Positions 17,516-26,650 are shown, counted from the stretch's first letter. The stretch: DNA of 64,000 nucleotides from Legionella steelei (GCF_001468005.1 NZ_LNYY01000021.1:558637-622636); one strand, 5' to 3'. Notes: generated by a model not told the origin, from the sequence alone. Program-made: numbers and translations.

Positions 17516-18325
17516 CTAGTTTTTAAGATATAACCACAAAGTATTACGCGATTTAATCCCCATCTCATCACGAATATGCCAACACGTCTTGTAATTTTCA
17601 TATTTAGGTAGTAGGTACGCATACATTTGTTTTGCATATAAATAACGCCAGCTTTTAGTGCTGGATAAACGGTGCTTGGCCAATGTACTGCGCCAGATGA
17701 TACGGATTTCTTCATAAGATTTTAATTGGAGCAGATTACCGTATTGTTTTGTGAGCCAGTTAAAAAGATTGAGTACCGCTTTCTGGCTTTCAGTTCGTAT
17801 CGGTATGGTGCGGTCGGTGGAGTTAAAAGCAATGTCTCGGGTTATCCAGAGAGAACACTCACGGACTTGGATACGTGGTTGAATCAGAATCGCTTCTTTG
17901 AACGTGAGCCCAAACTCGGTTTGTAATCCCATAATGACCCTTGCTAGAGGGTCATTAAGTGACCTCCAAAAATCTGGAGGGATTATTTTCTTCCTCTTTT
18001 TTCTTGCTTTAGGTCTTGAGAGTTCAAGCGATTGATTATCGATATCGGCAACAGAACAATCGTTCATCTGTAAAAAACGGCGGATGATGGTCATATAACG
18101 CATGATGGTGACTGGGTTAACATTTTGTTTTTTCCAGTAACGCACCAGCTTGTGAACCTGCTCAGACTGCAAAGCCAGCCATGAAGGTGGAACCTGTCGG
18201 ATAACAAACAAATCATCAATCATCTTACGAATGACATAAGCACGGTGCTTCCGGTACAAGTATTTACCTTGCCTGTCCAGTTTAATAAACCGATTAGCGA
18301 ATTGTCTTAAGGATTGTGTACGCAT
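17516..18325 (-). CDS. Integrase_1-type site-specific recombinase
   Basis: 269 residues from the ATG at 18325; the frame continues up to 18514, but the extra 63 residues look unlike this family and lie in the structured leader. The N-terminal part (MRTQSLRQFANRFIKL, then KHRAYVIRKMIDDLF, TIMRYMTIIRRFLQ) is a core-binding SAM-like domain. The C-terminal part (LQTEFGLTFKEAILIQPR, LWITRDIAFNS, RTIPIRTESQKAVL) matches the Integrase_1 family found on integrative elements. It converges on the DUF927 gene. A hammerhead ribozyme lies 353 bases upstream of the start on the same strand, so the integrase mRNA is probably self-cleaved. Confidence 0.8.
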   Translation of the reverse strand: MRTQSLRQFANRFIKLDRQGKYLYRKHRAYVIRKMIDDLFVIRQVPPSWLALQSEQVHKLVRYWKKQNVNPVTIMRYMTIIRRFLQMNDCSVADIDNQSLELSRPKARKKRKKIIPPDFWRSLNDPLARVIMGLQTEFGLTFKEAILIQPRIQVRECSLWITRDIAFNSTDRTIPIRTESQKAVLNLFNWLTKQYGNLLQLKSYEEIRIIWRSTLAKHRLSSTKSWRYLYAKQMYAYLLPKYENYKTCWHIRDEMGIKSRNTLWLYLKN

Positions 18326-18534
18326 CTTCCCATCTGCAAAAATTAGTAAAAAAAAAAGAATTTGCCCTGTGTATTGTTTAGTGTTGGTCGAGCGGTTCAC
18401 TCTCTGTTGAAACCCGGTAAAAACCGTAAAGCTCGAAGAAGGGGGCAAATCAATCGTTATAAGGCAAACGATCTCGCCATTACAACTTGGTTTTTCTGGT
18501 TTTTTTCTCCTCAATAAATAAAGTAAATGAAAGC

Positions 18535-18675
18535 GATAAAGCAGGGCTTTATCCCTAATCCATGGTCAAATTAACGATGACTTAGAGTTCCAAAGAACTC
18601 CCTTTACTGAACAGTAAAGGTTCCTGAAGGTTTCCCGACTATACGTCCAGCCACAAGGTTAGGAATGAGAGTGGC
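18535..18675 (-). ncRNA. Chain of hairpins in the integrase leader
   Basis: Four perfect stems follow one another: GATAAAG/CTTTATC (18535-18553), GAGTTC/GAACTC with a CAAA loop (18585-18600), CCTTTACT/AGTAAAGG with a GAAC loop (18601-18620) and GCCAC/GTGGC (18650-18675). They lie just 3' of the hammerhead on the minus strand, between its cleavage site and the integrase start. They may be one folded RNA or a recombination site that works as folded DNA. Confidence 0.5.
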
Positions 18676-18677
18676 TT

Positions 18678-18731
18678 AGCATAAGACGCCTAAGCGTTTC
18701 ATCGGATTTTCACCGATTCATCAGTCATGCT
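18678..18731 (-). ncRNA. Type I hammerhead ribozyme
   Basis: Read on the minus strand, all core elements are present. Stem I is AGCATGA paired with TTATGCT (7 pairs, one G-U). Then come CTGATGA, stem II ATCGG/CCGAT with a 7-base loop, GAAA, stem III CGC/GCG with a TTAG loop closed by the A-U pair, and the GTC cleavage triplet. Cleavage would fall between 18685 and 18684. Stem I is the open stem, so this is type I. The first pair of stem II is A-U instead of the usual G-C. It sits in the leader of the integrase gene. Confidence 0.88.
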
Positions 18732-19303
18732 TCATTTAGAAAATATCAAAGTGCAGATCTGGGAGCAAGAGCATTAAAAGGAATATTTTGTCCTATCTTA
18801 TCTGGTGCGTCAGGACAAATGGGGATTCGATGCTTGATGTGGGAGGGTTAAATAAGGTGAATGTTGCTGCGTCACTGCTGGGATTTTGCAGTGAAGCAGA
18901 ACAAAAAATCATTTTAGCTTATAATTTAAACCGTAGACTACACTATGGATAAAACGCTATGAGTTCTACAACTTAAGCCAAAATTTATATCAAAGAGAAA
19001 GAATGAAAAAATAATAATTATGGAGTGTTTTTCTTAGTGATGGTTTGGTACTAGTATGTTAATTATTGATGAGGTTAGAGAGTATTGTAAATAAAGTAAT
19101 CTGTAGTGCTGTCCGATTGTTCTGTTCAAAAAAATTACCAAAGCTTTATTTTTCTATTAAACAGCGCCTCTTTCTGCAAGCGTTAACATAATCCATTCTA
19201 TATGTTTAATTGATTAAAAAAAGACCTTCTGATAATATTTTGACTGGTTGTTTAATTAATCTATATTTTGGATAGGAAGAAATTAAAAAATGGGTAAAAG
19301 TTA

Positions 19304-22300
19304 ATGAGCGAGATGAATCAGACTGGTACCCTTGAGGCAAATGAAGACCGCGCGAAATTGATCGCTGATCGTATTAATACATTACGGCCAAAATTACTTG
19401 ATTTAACAAGAAGAAACCCTCTAATTTCTACGAAATTTTCTGAACGTTCAAACTCATTGATAAGAATAGTAGATGAAGTTCCCGAGTTATTACTTAAATC
19501 TATTATATCTTGTGAAATGCGAATTGTGCCATTACCTGATTTAGGCACTGATCCTAGTGATGAACAGACTTCAATATTTCAGAGTTCTCTAGCAGATGCT
19601 AGGCTCAATGATGAAATTTACTTAAGTAAATTAGATGAAATAGATTCTGAAAGTGATGAGGCGCCAAATCTTTTAGCTCAAGCAGAACGTCAATTAAAAG
19701 ATAGAATTAGAGAGCAATTAAACTTACCAACGAGACAAACAAAAAATAATCTATCTTTACAACAGCATGCAAAAAATCATGGAATTTCTCCTAATTACGA
19801 ATTGTTTTTAGAGGGGCACCAAGCTGAGGATGGACGGCACGGTGATCAAGATATTCAGACTCTTCTGTTACCTGAGATATTAGAAAGACGGTTAAATGCA
19901 CTGTGTTCAAAAGAAAAAACTTGGAAAGAAGAGACAGGAATTAGTGTATTACATGTTGCATTTGGGTTTCTTGAATGGGAGGACGGAAATAATAGCTCTA
20001 CGCAGTTTTCTCCATTAGTGTTAATTCCTGTTTATATCGATAAAAAACGAACTAGGAATGGCCAAGAGTTTTGGGTTATCGGTGATGAGACAGAGGTGCA
20101 TGAGAATAAAATTCTTGCAGAGAAATTGCGCCTAGAGTTCAATATTATACTACCAGAATATACAAATCAGGGTTTAGAAAAATACTTTCAAGAGGTTGCC
20201 GAGCAACGTCCAAAAAATATGACATGGCGAATTAGGCGATGGGCTACGATAGGTGTTTTCCCTTCAGCTAGATTAGCGATGTATCACGATCTTGATCCTG
20301 AGGGGTGGGATTTCGCGTCTAATGAAGTTGTTTCTCTTTTATTTGGCGGTACAGACACGGGACATGATGCGTTGCCTTTTGGAGAGGAGTATCATGTAGA
20401 TGAGCCTGAAATTGAAAGCAAAGTGCCTTTCATTATTGCTGATGTAGATTCTTCGCAATTTAGTACTATAGTTGATATAGCTAGTGGAAAAAATTTAGCA
20501 GTTGAGGGACCACCAGGAACAGGAAAATCGCAAACAATTGTAAATACTATTGCAGCTTCGCTTTCCTTGGGATTGAAAGTTCTTTTTGTAGCTGAAAAGT
20601 CAGCGGCACTCGAAGTTGTTGGATCAAGATTAGAAGCATATGGAATTGGTAAATTTTTATTACCATTACAAGCAAACCGTTCCGGAAAAGAACAAGTAAT
20701 ATCCTCAATTAGGAATAGGCTTGAAATGAAGACATGTGCCAATCCTTCAGAGTTAGAACATGCAGTTAGACAATTTAAAGATACAAGACAAAAATTAAAA
20801 TTATATGTAGATATTTTATCCTCCACCTATGGAAAAACAGATCTTACTATTTATGAAGTTCTAGGGAGAAGTATTAAATTTTCAGATTTAATTAACAATC
20901 TACCCGAAAAAATAAAAAAACTAACCATTCCTGAAACAAAAATTATCACATCAGATAAATTAAATGATATTTTATCTCGTTGTAAGCAGGTTGAAGAAGC
21001 ATGGGAAGCTACATTACTGTATCCAGATTCTTGGAATATTATTCAAATAGCTAACATTGATCCTTTTCTTGCTGATGAGTTAGTTGATTTGGCTTTTGAT
21101 ATCTCTGCTTTTTTTGTTGAGGCAGATAAACAACGACAATCATTAATAGAATTTCGACTTTCACCTCTAATTGAGAGTGAAAGGCTCAGCAAAATTAGTA
21201 CCACTATTAAAAATACTCCAGAGATCTCAAATCAAGATCTTGATATAGTCACTAAGCTAACTTCTAACGAAATTATAGGGATTATAAAAAATTATCTAAA
21301 TGAAGCGCGTTTGTGGAGAGATAAAAGAGACAGCATTATTGATCTATTCAAGACTGATCTAGATTCGGTTGTCATAGAAGAATTATATCTTCTCAAAGAA
21401 CTATGTTTAAAATACCGAATAGAGTCATTCAAAGAACTGGTCTTAGATTCGATTATCCCAAAATATAAAAAATCTCTTGAATACAACATACAATCAGTGG
21501 AAATTTGTAATAAGGTAATTAATATCTCAGAAAGTCTTGGCAAGATAACAGTTCATGATTTTATTAAAATGCTTGAGATTATCTCTGGCATATCAAAGCA
21601 GGTATTATCAGTTAGAAAGAGCGACTTTGATGATCCGATAACTCATGTATTGATAGAGAAACAGGCATCACATGCTCAGGCTTTAAAGAAAACTCGATCT
21701 TTACTTGATGAAGAGTTTATTTTATCGATGCTTCAGGAAGGTGATATTACAAATCATCATGCTGAAACATTACGTCACTCAGGCTTTTTTTCTTTTCTCT
21801 CAAAGAAATATAGGCAAGCAAAGAAATATTATAAGTTAGTGTCTAAAAATAAAAAATTTAATAAATTATATGCTACTCAAAAACTTAGCCAATTAGGGCA
21901 ATGGCAAATAGACGTAAAAGTTTTTTGTGAAAATGTAGTCATGAAAAGTATTCTTGGCTCGCATTTTTTTGGTATAGAGACAGATTTTTCTCCTTTTGAG
22001 GAAGTAATATCATTATTTAATAATATTGATCATGAATTTTCAGGATCTGATTATGTTGACTTGAGGACTTTTCTAAAATTTGCGGATAGTGAAAAAATTC
22101 AATCAATTCCCATAATCGAAAAAAATCATCCTCTCTATGAAATAGAAGATACTACTTTGGCGAATGTAGCCGAACGAATTACCGTTTTGCAAGATCAAGT
22201 TAAGGATTGTGAGAGTGATCTCATACAGCTTAAAAAAATTATCAAGGTATTTAAAGAACCTGAAAAAATATCAAAAGAGCAAATTATTGAGCTTCCATTA

Positions 22301-24415
22301 ATATTTGAGCAATTATTAAAAACAAGGGAACACTTAAGACATAATGATGATATCAAAGGTATTCTTGGAGTAGCTTATAAAGCTGAACTCACTGATGAAC
22401 ATGAGTTAGAGAGATGCTTTATATTGGCTATGAATCTCATAGAGTTAAATGAGAATGAGCGACAGGCACTTTTGTATAGTGCAAAGCAAGGTTTTATAAA
22501 AAAATTGGAAACACAAGTATCGTGTGTTATGGATTGTGATGCTCAGGCCTTAACTAGTTTAGAAAAAATTGCTGCCATGACAAATACATTGCCAGAAAGA
22601 TGGTTAGATAATATGACCTATTTGGCTTTTTCAAAATGGATGGAACAGGCATCTAAAAATAAAGATGGTTTGGTTGCATATTCGCGATTTATTTCAGCTA
22701 AAAATAATGTAAAGCAAGATGGATACATGGAGCATATTGAAATTATCTTGTCTGAAAAATATGGTAATTTATGCGAAATAATTGAGGCATTAATAATACG
22801 TGAAATGGCTCGTGAGATCTATAAATCTCATGGTGAAATATTAGCATCATATAATGGTAGTAATTTGAATACATTAAGAAAGCGTTTGCAGGAAGCTGAT
22901 AGAGCAGTAATAAAGCTTTCTCGCAAACATTTGCAAGCTGAACTTTTTAATAAGGCTTGTCCACCACTTGGAATAGGTTTTGGGCGAAAAAGTGAATTTA
23001 CAGAACTTGCATTACTTAAAAATGAAATATCTAAAAAACAACGCCATATCCCAATTCGCAATCTTACAAAAAGAGCAGCGAGAGCACTGTTAGAGATTAA
23101 ACCTTGCTGGATGATGTCTCCTTTAGCTGTAGCTCAATATTTACCTCGAGGAGGAGTTGAATTTGATCTTGTAATTATTGATGAAGCATCCCAAATGACT
23201 CCAGAGGATTCAGTTGGTGCATTGATACGAGCCAAACAGGCGATGATCGTTGGTGATACTAATCAATTACCTCCTACGGGATTTTTCCGCAAGATGCTAG
23301 AAGATGAAAGTGCAGATGAAGATGAAAAAGTAACTGAGGAATCTATTTTAGAAATGGCCAATGCTTCTTTTACACCTGCAAGACGGCTTCGTTGGCATTA
23401 TAGGTCTAGACATTCGGGATTAATATCATTTTCTAATAAACATGTTTATAACAATGATCTAGTGGTGTTCCCTTCTGCGCAGGAAGATCATCCACATATG
23501 GGAATATCTTATATCAAAGTTAATGGAACATATTCCTCGGGTACTAATCCTAAAGAAGCTATGATCATGATAGACGCGATTATCGATTTTATGAGAGTAC
23601 ATACCGATAAATCTTTAGGTGTAGTTCTTATGAATCAGAAGCAGCGAGATCTATTACTCGATGAAATGAACTATGCTTTGGAGCAACATCCGCAAGCAAG
23701 AGAGTATATAGAGAGGTGGGATGTAGCTAATGATGGATTGGAATCATTTTTCATAAAAAACCTAGAGAATGTCCAGGGCGATGAGCGGGATGTTATTTTC
23801 ATTGGTACTGTTTATGGAGCAGAAAAAGAAGGAGCTCCCGTAATGCAACGTTTTGGACCGATAAATGGAATAGCTGGAAAACGAAGGTTAAATGTTCTTT
23901 TTTCTAGAGCTAAAGAGCGAATCGTTACGTTTTCCTCTATGACTTCGGCAGATATTCGTGCGGAAGAGGAGTCCAACCCTGGTGTGTATATGCTTAAATG
24001 TTGGTTGGAATACTCTAGCTCTGGGATTCTGGAGACTGGACAATACACTGAAAAAGAACCTGATTCTGATTTTGAAGAGCATGTTATTAAGCAAATAATA
24101 TCAATTGGTTGTGTAGCAATCCCGCAAGTTGGCGTTAAAGGATACTCTATTGATATAGGTATTAAGCATCCAGATTGGCCTCATGGCTTTATTATGGGAG
24201 TAGAGTGCGATGGCGCATCTTATCACTCTTCTCGCTCCGCCCGAGATCGTGATCGTTTAAGACAAGAGGTTTTGGAGGGGCTCGGGTGGAATCTTTATCG
24301 TATCTGGTCAACAGATTGGTTTGAGGATCCGCGACGTGAAACAGAAAAACTAAGAAGAGCAATTCATGCGAGATTGTCACAGTTGTTGAACTATCCGGAA
24401 TTTCCAGATGATTGA
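19304..24415 (+). CDS. DUF4011-SF1 helicase-Vsr-like nuclease (Hhe-type defence protein)
   Basis: 1703 residues. The N-terminal 380 residues match the DUF4011 layout (RINTLRPKLLDLTRRNPLI near residue 27). A superfamily 1 helicase follows, split by a long helical insert: Walker A GPPGTGKS at 402-409, DEAS at 1293-1296, GDTNQLPP near 1317, then QGDERDVIF and RRLNVLFSRAKE near 1490-1540. The C-terminal 100 residues resemble a Vsr/PD-(D/E)xK nuclease (DUF3320-like): D1617, the ECDG group at 1634-1637, then GLGWNLYRIWSTDWF. This domain order is that of single-gene Hhe anti-phage systems. It stands alone between an integrative module and a second Fic gene, typical defence-island context. Confidence 0.88.
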   Translation: MSEMNQTGTLEANEDRAKLIADRINTLRPKLLDLTRRNPLISTKFSERSNSLIRIVDEVPELLLKSIISCEMRIVPLPDLGTDPSDEQTSIFQSSLADARLNDEIYLSKLDEIDSESDEAPNLLAQAERQLKDRIREQLNLPTRQTKNNLSLQQHAKNHGISPNYELFLEGHQAEDGRHGDQDIQTLLLPEILERRLNALCSKEKTWKEETGISVLHVAFGFLEWEDGNNSSTQFSPLVLIPVYIDKKRTRNGQEFWVIGDETEVHENKILAEKLRLEFNIILPEYTNQGLEKYFQEVAEQRPKNMTWRIRRWATIGVFPSARLAMYHDLDPEGWDFASNEVVSLLFGGTDTGHDALPFGEEYHVDEPEIESKVPFIIADVDSSQFSTIVDIASGKNLAVEGPPGTGKSQTIVNTIAASLSLGLKVLFVAEKSAALEVVGSRLEAYGIGKFLLPLQANRSGKEQVISSIRNRLEMKTCANPSELEHAVRQFKDTRQKLKLYVDILSSTYGKTDLTIYEVLGRSIKFSDLINNLPEKIKKLTIPETKIITSDKLNDILSRCKQVEEAWEATLLYPDSWNIIQIANIDPFLADELVDLAFDISAFFVEADKQRQSLIEFRLSPLIESERLSKISTTIKNTPEISNQDLDIVTKLTSNEIIGIIKNYLNEARLWRDKRDSIIDLFKTDLDSVVIEELYLLKELCLKYRIESFKELVLDSIIPKYKKSLEYNIQSVEICNKVINISESLGKITVHDFIKMLEIISGISKQVLSVRKSDFDDPITHVLIEKQASHAQALKKTRSLLDEEFILSMLQEGDITNHHAETLRHSGFFSFLSKKYRQAKKYYKLVSKNKKFNKLYATQKLSQLGQWQIDVKVFCENVVMKSILGSHFFGIETDFSPFEEVISLFNNIDHEFSGSDYVDLRTFLKFADSEKIQSIPIIEKNHPLYEIEDTTLANVAERITVLQDQVKDCESDLIQLKKIIKVFKEPEKISKEQIIELPLIFEQLLKTREHLRHNDDIKGILGVAYKAELTDEHELERCFILAMNLIELNENERQALLYSAKQGFIKKLETQVSCVMDCDAQALTSLEKIAAMTNTLPERWLDNMTYLAFSKWMEQASKNKDGLVAYSRFISAKNNVKQDGYMEHIEIILSEKYGNLCEIIEALIIREMAREIYKSHGEILASYNGSNLNTLRKRLQEADRAVIKLSRKHLQAELFNKACPPLGIGFGRKSEFTELALLKNEISKKQRHIPIRNLTKRAARALLEIKPCWMMSPLAVAQYLPRGGVEFDLVIIDEASQMTPEDSVGALIRAKQAMIVGDTNQLPPTGFFRKMLEDESADEDEKVTEESILEMANASFTPARRLRWHYRSRHSGLISFSNKHVYNNDLVVFPSAQEDHPHMGISYIKVNGTYSSGTNPKEAMIMIDAIIDFMRVHTDKSLGVVLMNQKQRDLLLDEMNYALEQHPQAREYIERWDVANDGLESFFIKNLENVQGDERDVIFIGTVYGAEKEGAPVMQRFGPINGIAGKRRLNVLFSRAKERIVTFSSMTSADIRAEEESNPGVYMLKCWLEYSSSGILETGQYTEKEPDSDFEEHVIKQIISIGCVAIPQVGVKGYSIDIGIKHPDWPHGFIMGVECDGASYHSSRSARDRDRLRQEVLEGLGWNLYRIWSTDWFEDPRRETEKLRRAIHARLSQLLNYPEFPDD

Positions 24416-24489
24416 GTTTTGTATAAAATCGTTTTCAAGAAGGATATTTTGAAAGTCCCTCGTGTTCCCCATCTTCAGTTGAATGCCTG

Positions 24490-24546
24490 GGTCAAGTCTT
24501 GCTTTTTGCCTAGAGCCTAGAAATTAGCAAAAAGCAAGACTTGACC
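24490..24546. terminator. Long perfect inverted repeat after the helicase gene
   Basis: Two perfect 20-base arms (24490-24509 and 24527-24546, beginning GGTCAAGTCTTG) surround a 17-base centre that itself contains CTAG.. CTAG. It lies 74 bases after the helicase stop, so it can terminate transcription. The arm length and the phrase TCAAGTCTTGCTTTTTGC suggest it may also be a small mobile palindrome. Confidence 0.6.
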
Positions 24547-24633
24547 TAAATTATTTTGGGAGTTTTACTACAGCAAATATTAGTTGTAAAAAATTAGACT
24601 ATTATTTTAGATAAAGATAATGGAATAATCTAA

Positions 24634-25410
24634 ATGAAATTATCTAAATCTAAATGGATTTTGTTTTTTTTATTTTCTTGGATAAGTATTTGTCATGCAG
24701 AAGTGTATAAATGGACTGATCCGAATGGAGTGATACATTTTAGCGATCAACCAAATGACTCTTCCAACACAGAAAAGATTAAAATTATTAATAATCATTC
24801 AAGTTATGATAGTAACTCTGTACCTATAACTGATGACACCATAGTTGGATATATGGACGATTTGATGGAAAAAGCGAAGGAAATAAAAAATGAAGCTGAT
24901 GAATGTTATTATATTGCGGACAATAAAAAAGAACTAGATATTAGTTGCAAAAACTACAGCACTTTGCTTAATAGAGATTTTAATCCTTTAATAAAAAAGA
25001 TAAAAGATTATCTCAGTGATAATCCTAAAATAAAAATTTCTCAAAAAGAATTAGATGAAATACACGATATAGTTAAAGATGCCAACGAGAAATATCTCCA
25101 AGCTATTAATTACATGTTGTATGTACTACAAGAAAAGGCAAATGAAACGAAACGCCAGGCATACTCTTGCTATTCCTATGCAATTGAAAATAATGCGTTA
25201 GACACAAGTTGTCAAATTTATCAACGCATCTTAAATCAAGAGTTCAATCCATTGTTAGAAAAAGTAAAAGATTATGTTCTAGAAAACCCAGAAATAGATA
25301 TTTCGAAGAAAGAAAAAGCACTTGATGAATTGAACAATATAATTTTTGAAGCTGATGATTATTACAAGCGGGCAATGACTTATATAGCTGCACACCAAGG
25401 AAAGATCTGA
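24634..25410 (+). CDS. Secreted or periplasmic DUF4124 protein with internal duplication
   Basis: 258 residues. A signal peptide (KWILFFLFSWISICHAE, cleavage near residue 22) precedes a short DUF4124 domain, VYKWTDPNGVIHFSDQP, which is common in proteobacterial envelope proteins of unknown role. The remainder is two tandem helical units of about 85 residues, each with a paired cysteine (DECYY..DISCKNY and YSCYS..DTSCQIY) and a core FNPL(I/L)xKxKDY. The cysteines probably form disulphides in the periplasm. It is a single gene between the helicase and the Fic gene. Confidence 0.85.
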   Translation: MKLSKSKWILFFLFSWISICHAEVYKWTDPNGVIHFSDQPNDSSNTEKIKIINNHSSYDSNSVPITDDTIVGYMDDLMEKAKEIKNEADECYYIADNKKELDISCKNYSTLLNRDFNPLIKKIKDYLSDNPKIKISQKELDEIHDIVKDANEKYLQAINYMLYVLQEKANETKRQAYSCYSYAIENNALDTSCQIYQRILNQEFNPLLEKVKDYVLENPEIDISKKEKALDELNNIIFEADDYYKRAMTYIAAHQGKI

Positions 25411-25467
25411 CCCTATTGGTTCTATCTTTGTTAATAACAGTATCTTGAACTTTGAATTATTTTCTTT

Positions 25468-25541
25468 TGATTAACATAATCATATTTTATTAATCATTAA
25501 TATGCTATATTTTGATTAATAAAATGCGAGGTTATTAATCA
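25468..25541. promoter_or_regulatory. Palindromic operator of the Fic gene
   Basis: Half-sites of TGATTAAT occur four times. A perfect 12-base inverted repeat, TTTTATTAATCA (25485-25496) and TGATTAATAAAA (25513-25524), brackets a TATGCTATAT core that could be the -10 region. Further half-sites lie at 25468-25475 and 25532-25541, the latter touching the start codon. The pattern fits autoregulation by the Fic protein, whose family often has a C-terminal winged helix. Confidence 0.55.
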
Positions 25542-26650
25542 TGAAATGGAATTGGCAGCTTGAAAATTGGCCTAATTTTACTTGGGACTCCGATAAATTA
25601 GTTGTGTTTGAACAGTCTTTTACTGAGGGTGCGGGTATTATTATTGGTTCTTCGCAACACATTTCTCAAGAAGGTAAGCAAAATTTATTTATTGATTTAA
25701 TGTGTACGGATGCTTTGGATAGCTCTGAAATTGAAGGGGAGCATTTAAACAGGGATAGTGTTCAATCATCTATTCAAAAAGAGTTAGGTTTGTCTACTGT
25801 AGCTCCAAGAGCTAGTATGGCAGAGCGTGGGATCGCTAAAATGATGGTTAATTTATATCAAACGATTTCTAGTCCGCTAACACATCAGGTTTTATTTGAA
25901 TGGCATCAATTTTTAATGGGTAATAGCCATCATTTAGAACATATTGGTCAATATCGTAAGCATGAAGAAGCAATGCAGATTGTTTCTGGGCCTGATTATG
26001 ATCGAAAAATCCATTTTGAAGCGCCTCCTTCAAAATGTGTTCGGGCTGAAATGGATCAATTTATTAATTGGTTTGAACGGAGTTCTCTCACCGGTTCAGC
26101 TCCTTTACCCACATTAACCCGAGCGGGAATAGCCCATTTATGGTTTGAGAGTATCCATCCTTTTGAAGATGGGAATGGAAGAATAGGGCGGGCTATCGCA
26201 GAAAAAGCTTTATCGCAAGGATTTTCAAAACCAGTAATGACAGTATTGGCAAAAATATTATTAAAAAAGAGAAAGGAATATTATCAACAGTTAGGTTTAG
26301 CAAGCAAAACCTTGGATCTCACCTCTTGGTTGATATGGTTCGCTAACATCGCTCTAGAAGCGCAACAAAGCACTTATTTGTATATAGATTTTATTATTAA
26401 GAAATCTGTTATTTTAAGGGAAGCGGAAGGGAAAATTAATCCAAGGCAAGAAAAGGTTTTATTAAAATTATTTCATGCTGGACCAGATGGATTTGTAGGT
26501 GGTTTGAGCGCTAAAAATTATATGAGCATAACAGGCGCACCGATCGCTACAACAACTAGAGATTTGAATGACTTGGTGAAAAAAAATATTCTCAAACGAA
26601 CTGGCGAACTTAAAGCGACTCGTTATTTTTTAAATCTTGATAAGGCTTAA
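25541..26650 (+). CDS. Fic family protein with DUF4172 N-terminal domain
   Basis: 369 residues. The N-terminal DUF4172 region begins MKWNWQLENWPNFTWDSDKL. It contains SSEIEG near residue 70, which fits the S/TxxxE(G/N) inhibitory helix that keeps Fic enzymes off until it moves. The Fic core has HPFEDGNGRIGR from H206, a complete AMP-transfer motif. The last 90 residues form a winged-helix-like domain (KVLLKLFHAG..., ITGAPIATTTRDLNDLVKK). GCGAGG serves as ribosome site. It stands alone behind a palindromic operator. A damaged second copy of its middle part exists at 37815-38045. Confidence 0.93.
   Translation: MKWNWQLENWPNFTWDSDKLVVFEQSFTEGAGIIIGSSQHISQEGKQNLFIDLMCTDALDSSEIEGEHLNRDSVQSSIQKELGLSTVAPRASMAERGIAKMMVNLYQTISSPLTHQVLFEWHQFLMGNSHHLEHIGQYRKHEEAMQIVSGPDYDRKIHFEAPPSKCVRAEMDQFINWFERSSLTGSAPLPTLTRAGIAHLWFESIHPFEDGNGRIGRAIAEKALSQGFSKPVMTVLAKILLKKRKEYYQQLGLASKTLDLTSWLIWFANIALEAQQSTYLYIDFIIKKSVILREAEGKINPRQEKVLLKLFHAGPDGFVGGLSAKNYMSITGAPIATTTRDLNDLVKKNILKRTGELKATRYFLNLDKA

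Larger units (their letters stand above)
18515..19303. other. Gene-free leader region with ribozyme and hairpins
   Basis: About 790 bases without a convincing gene. 18535-18731 is strongly structured (see separate entries). A 40-codon plus-strand frame at 18830-18952 has no recognisable homology and no good ribosome site. The rest up to 19303 is AT-rich leader of the helicase gene. Confidence 0.6.

Noticed and set aside
18326-18514. N-terminal extension of the integrase frame (63 codons)
   Set aside because: It does not resemble the family and lies in the untranslated leader; ATG at 18325 matches the usual family start.
18830-18952. 40-codon plus-strand frame
   Set aside because: No ribosome site and no recognised homology. 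An adjoining frame looks coding-like, but this is too weak to call a gene remnant.
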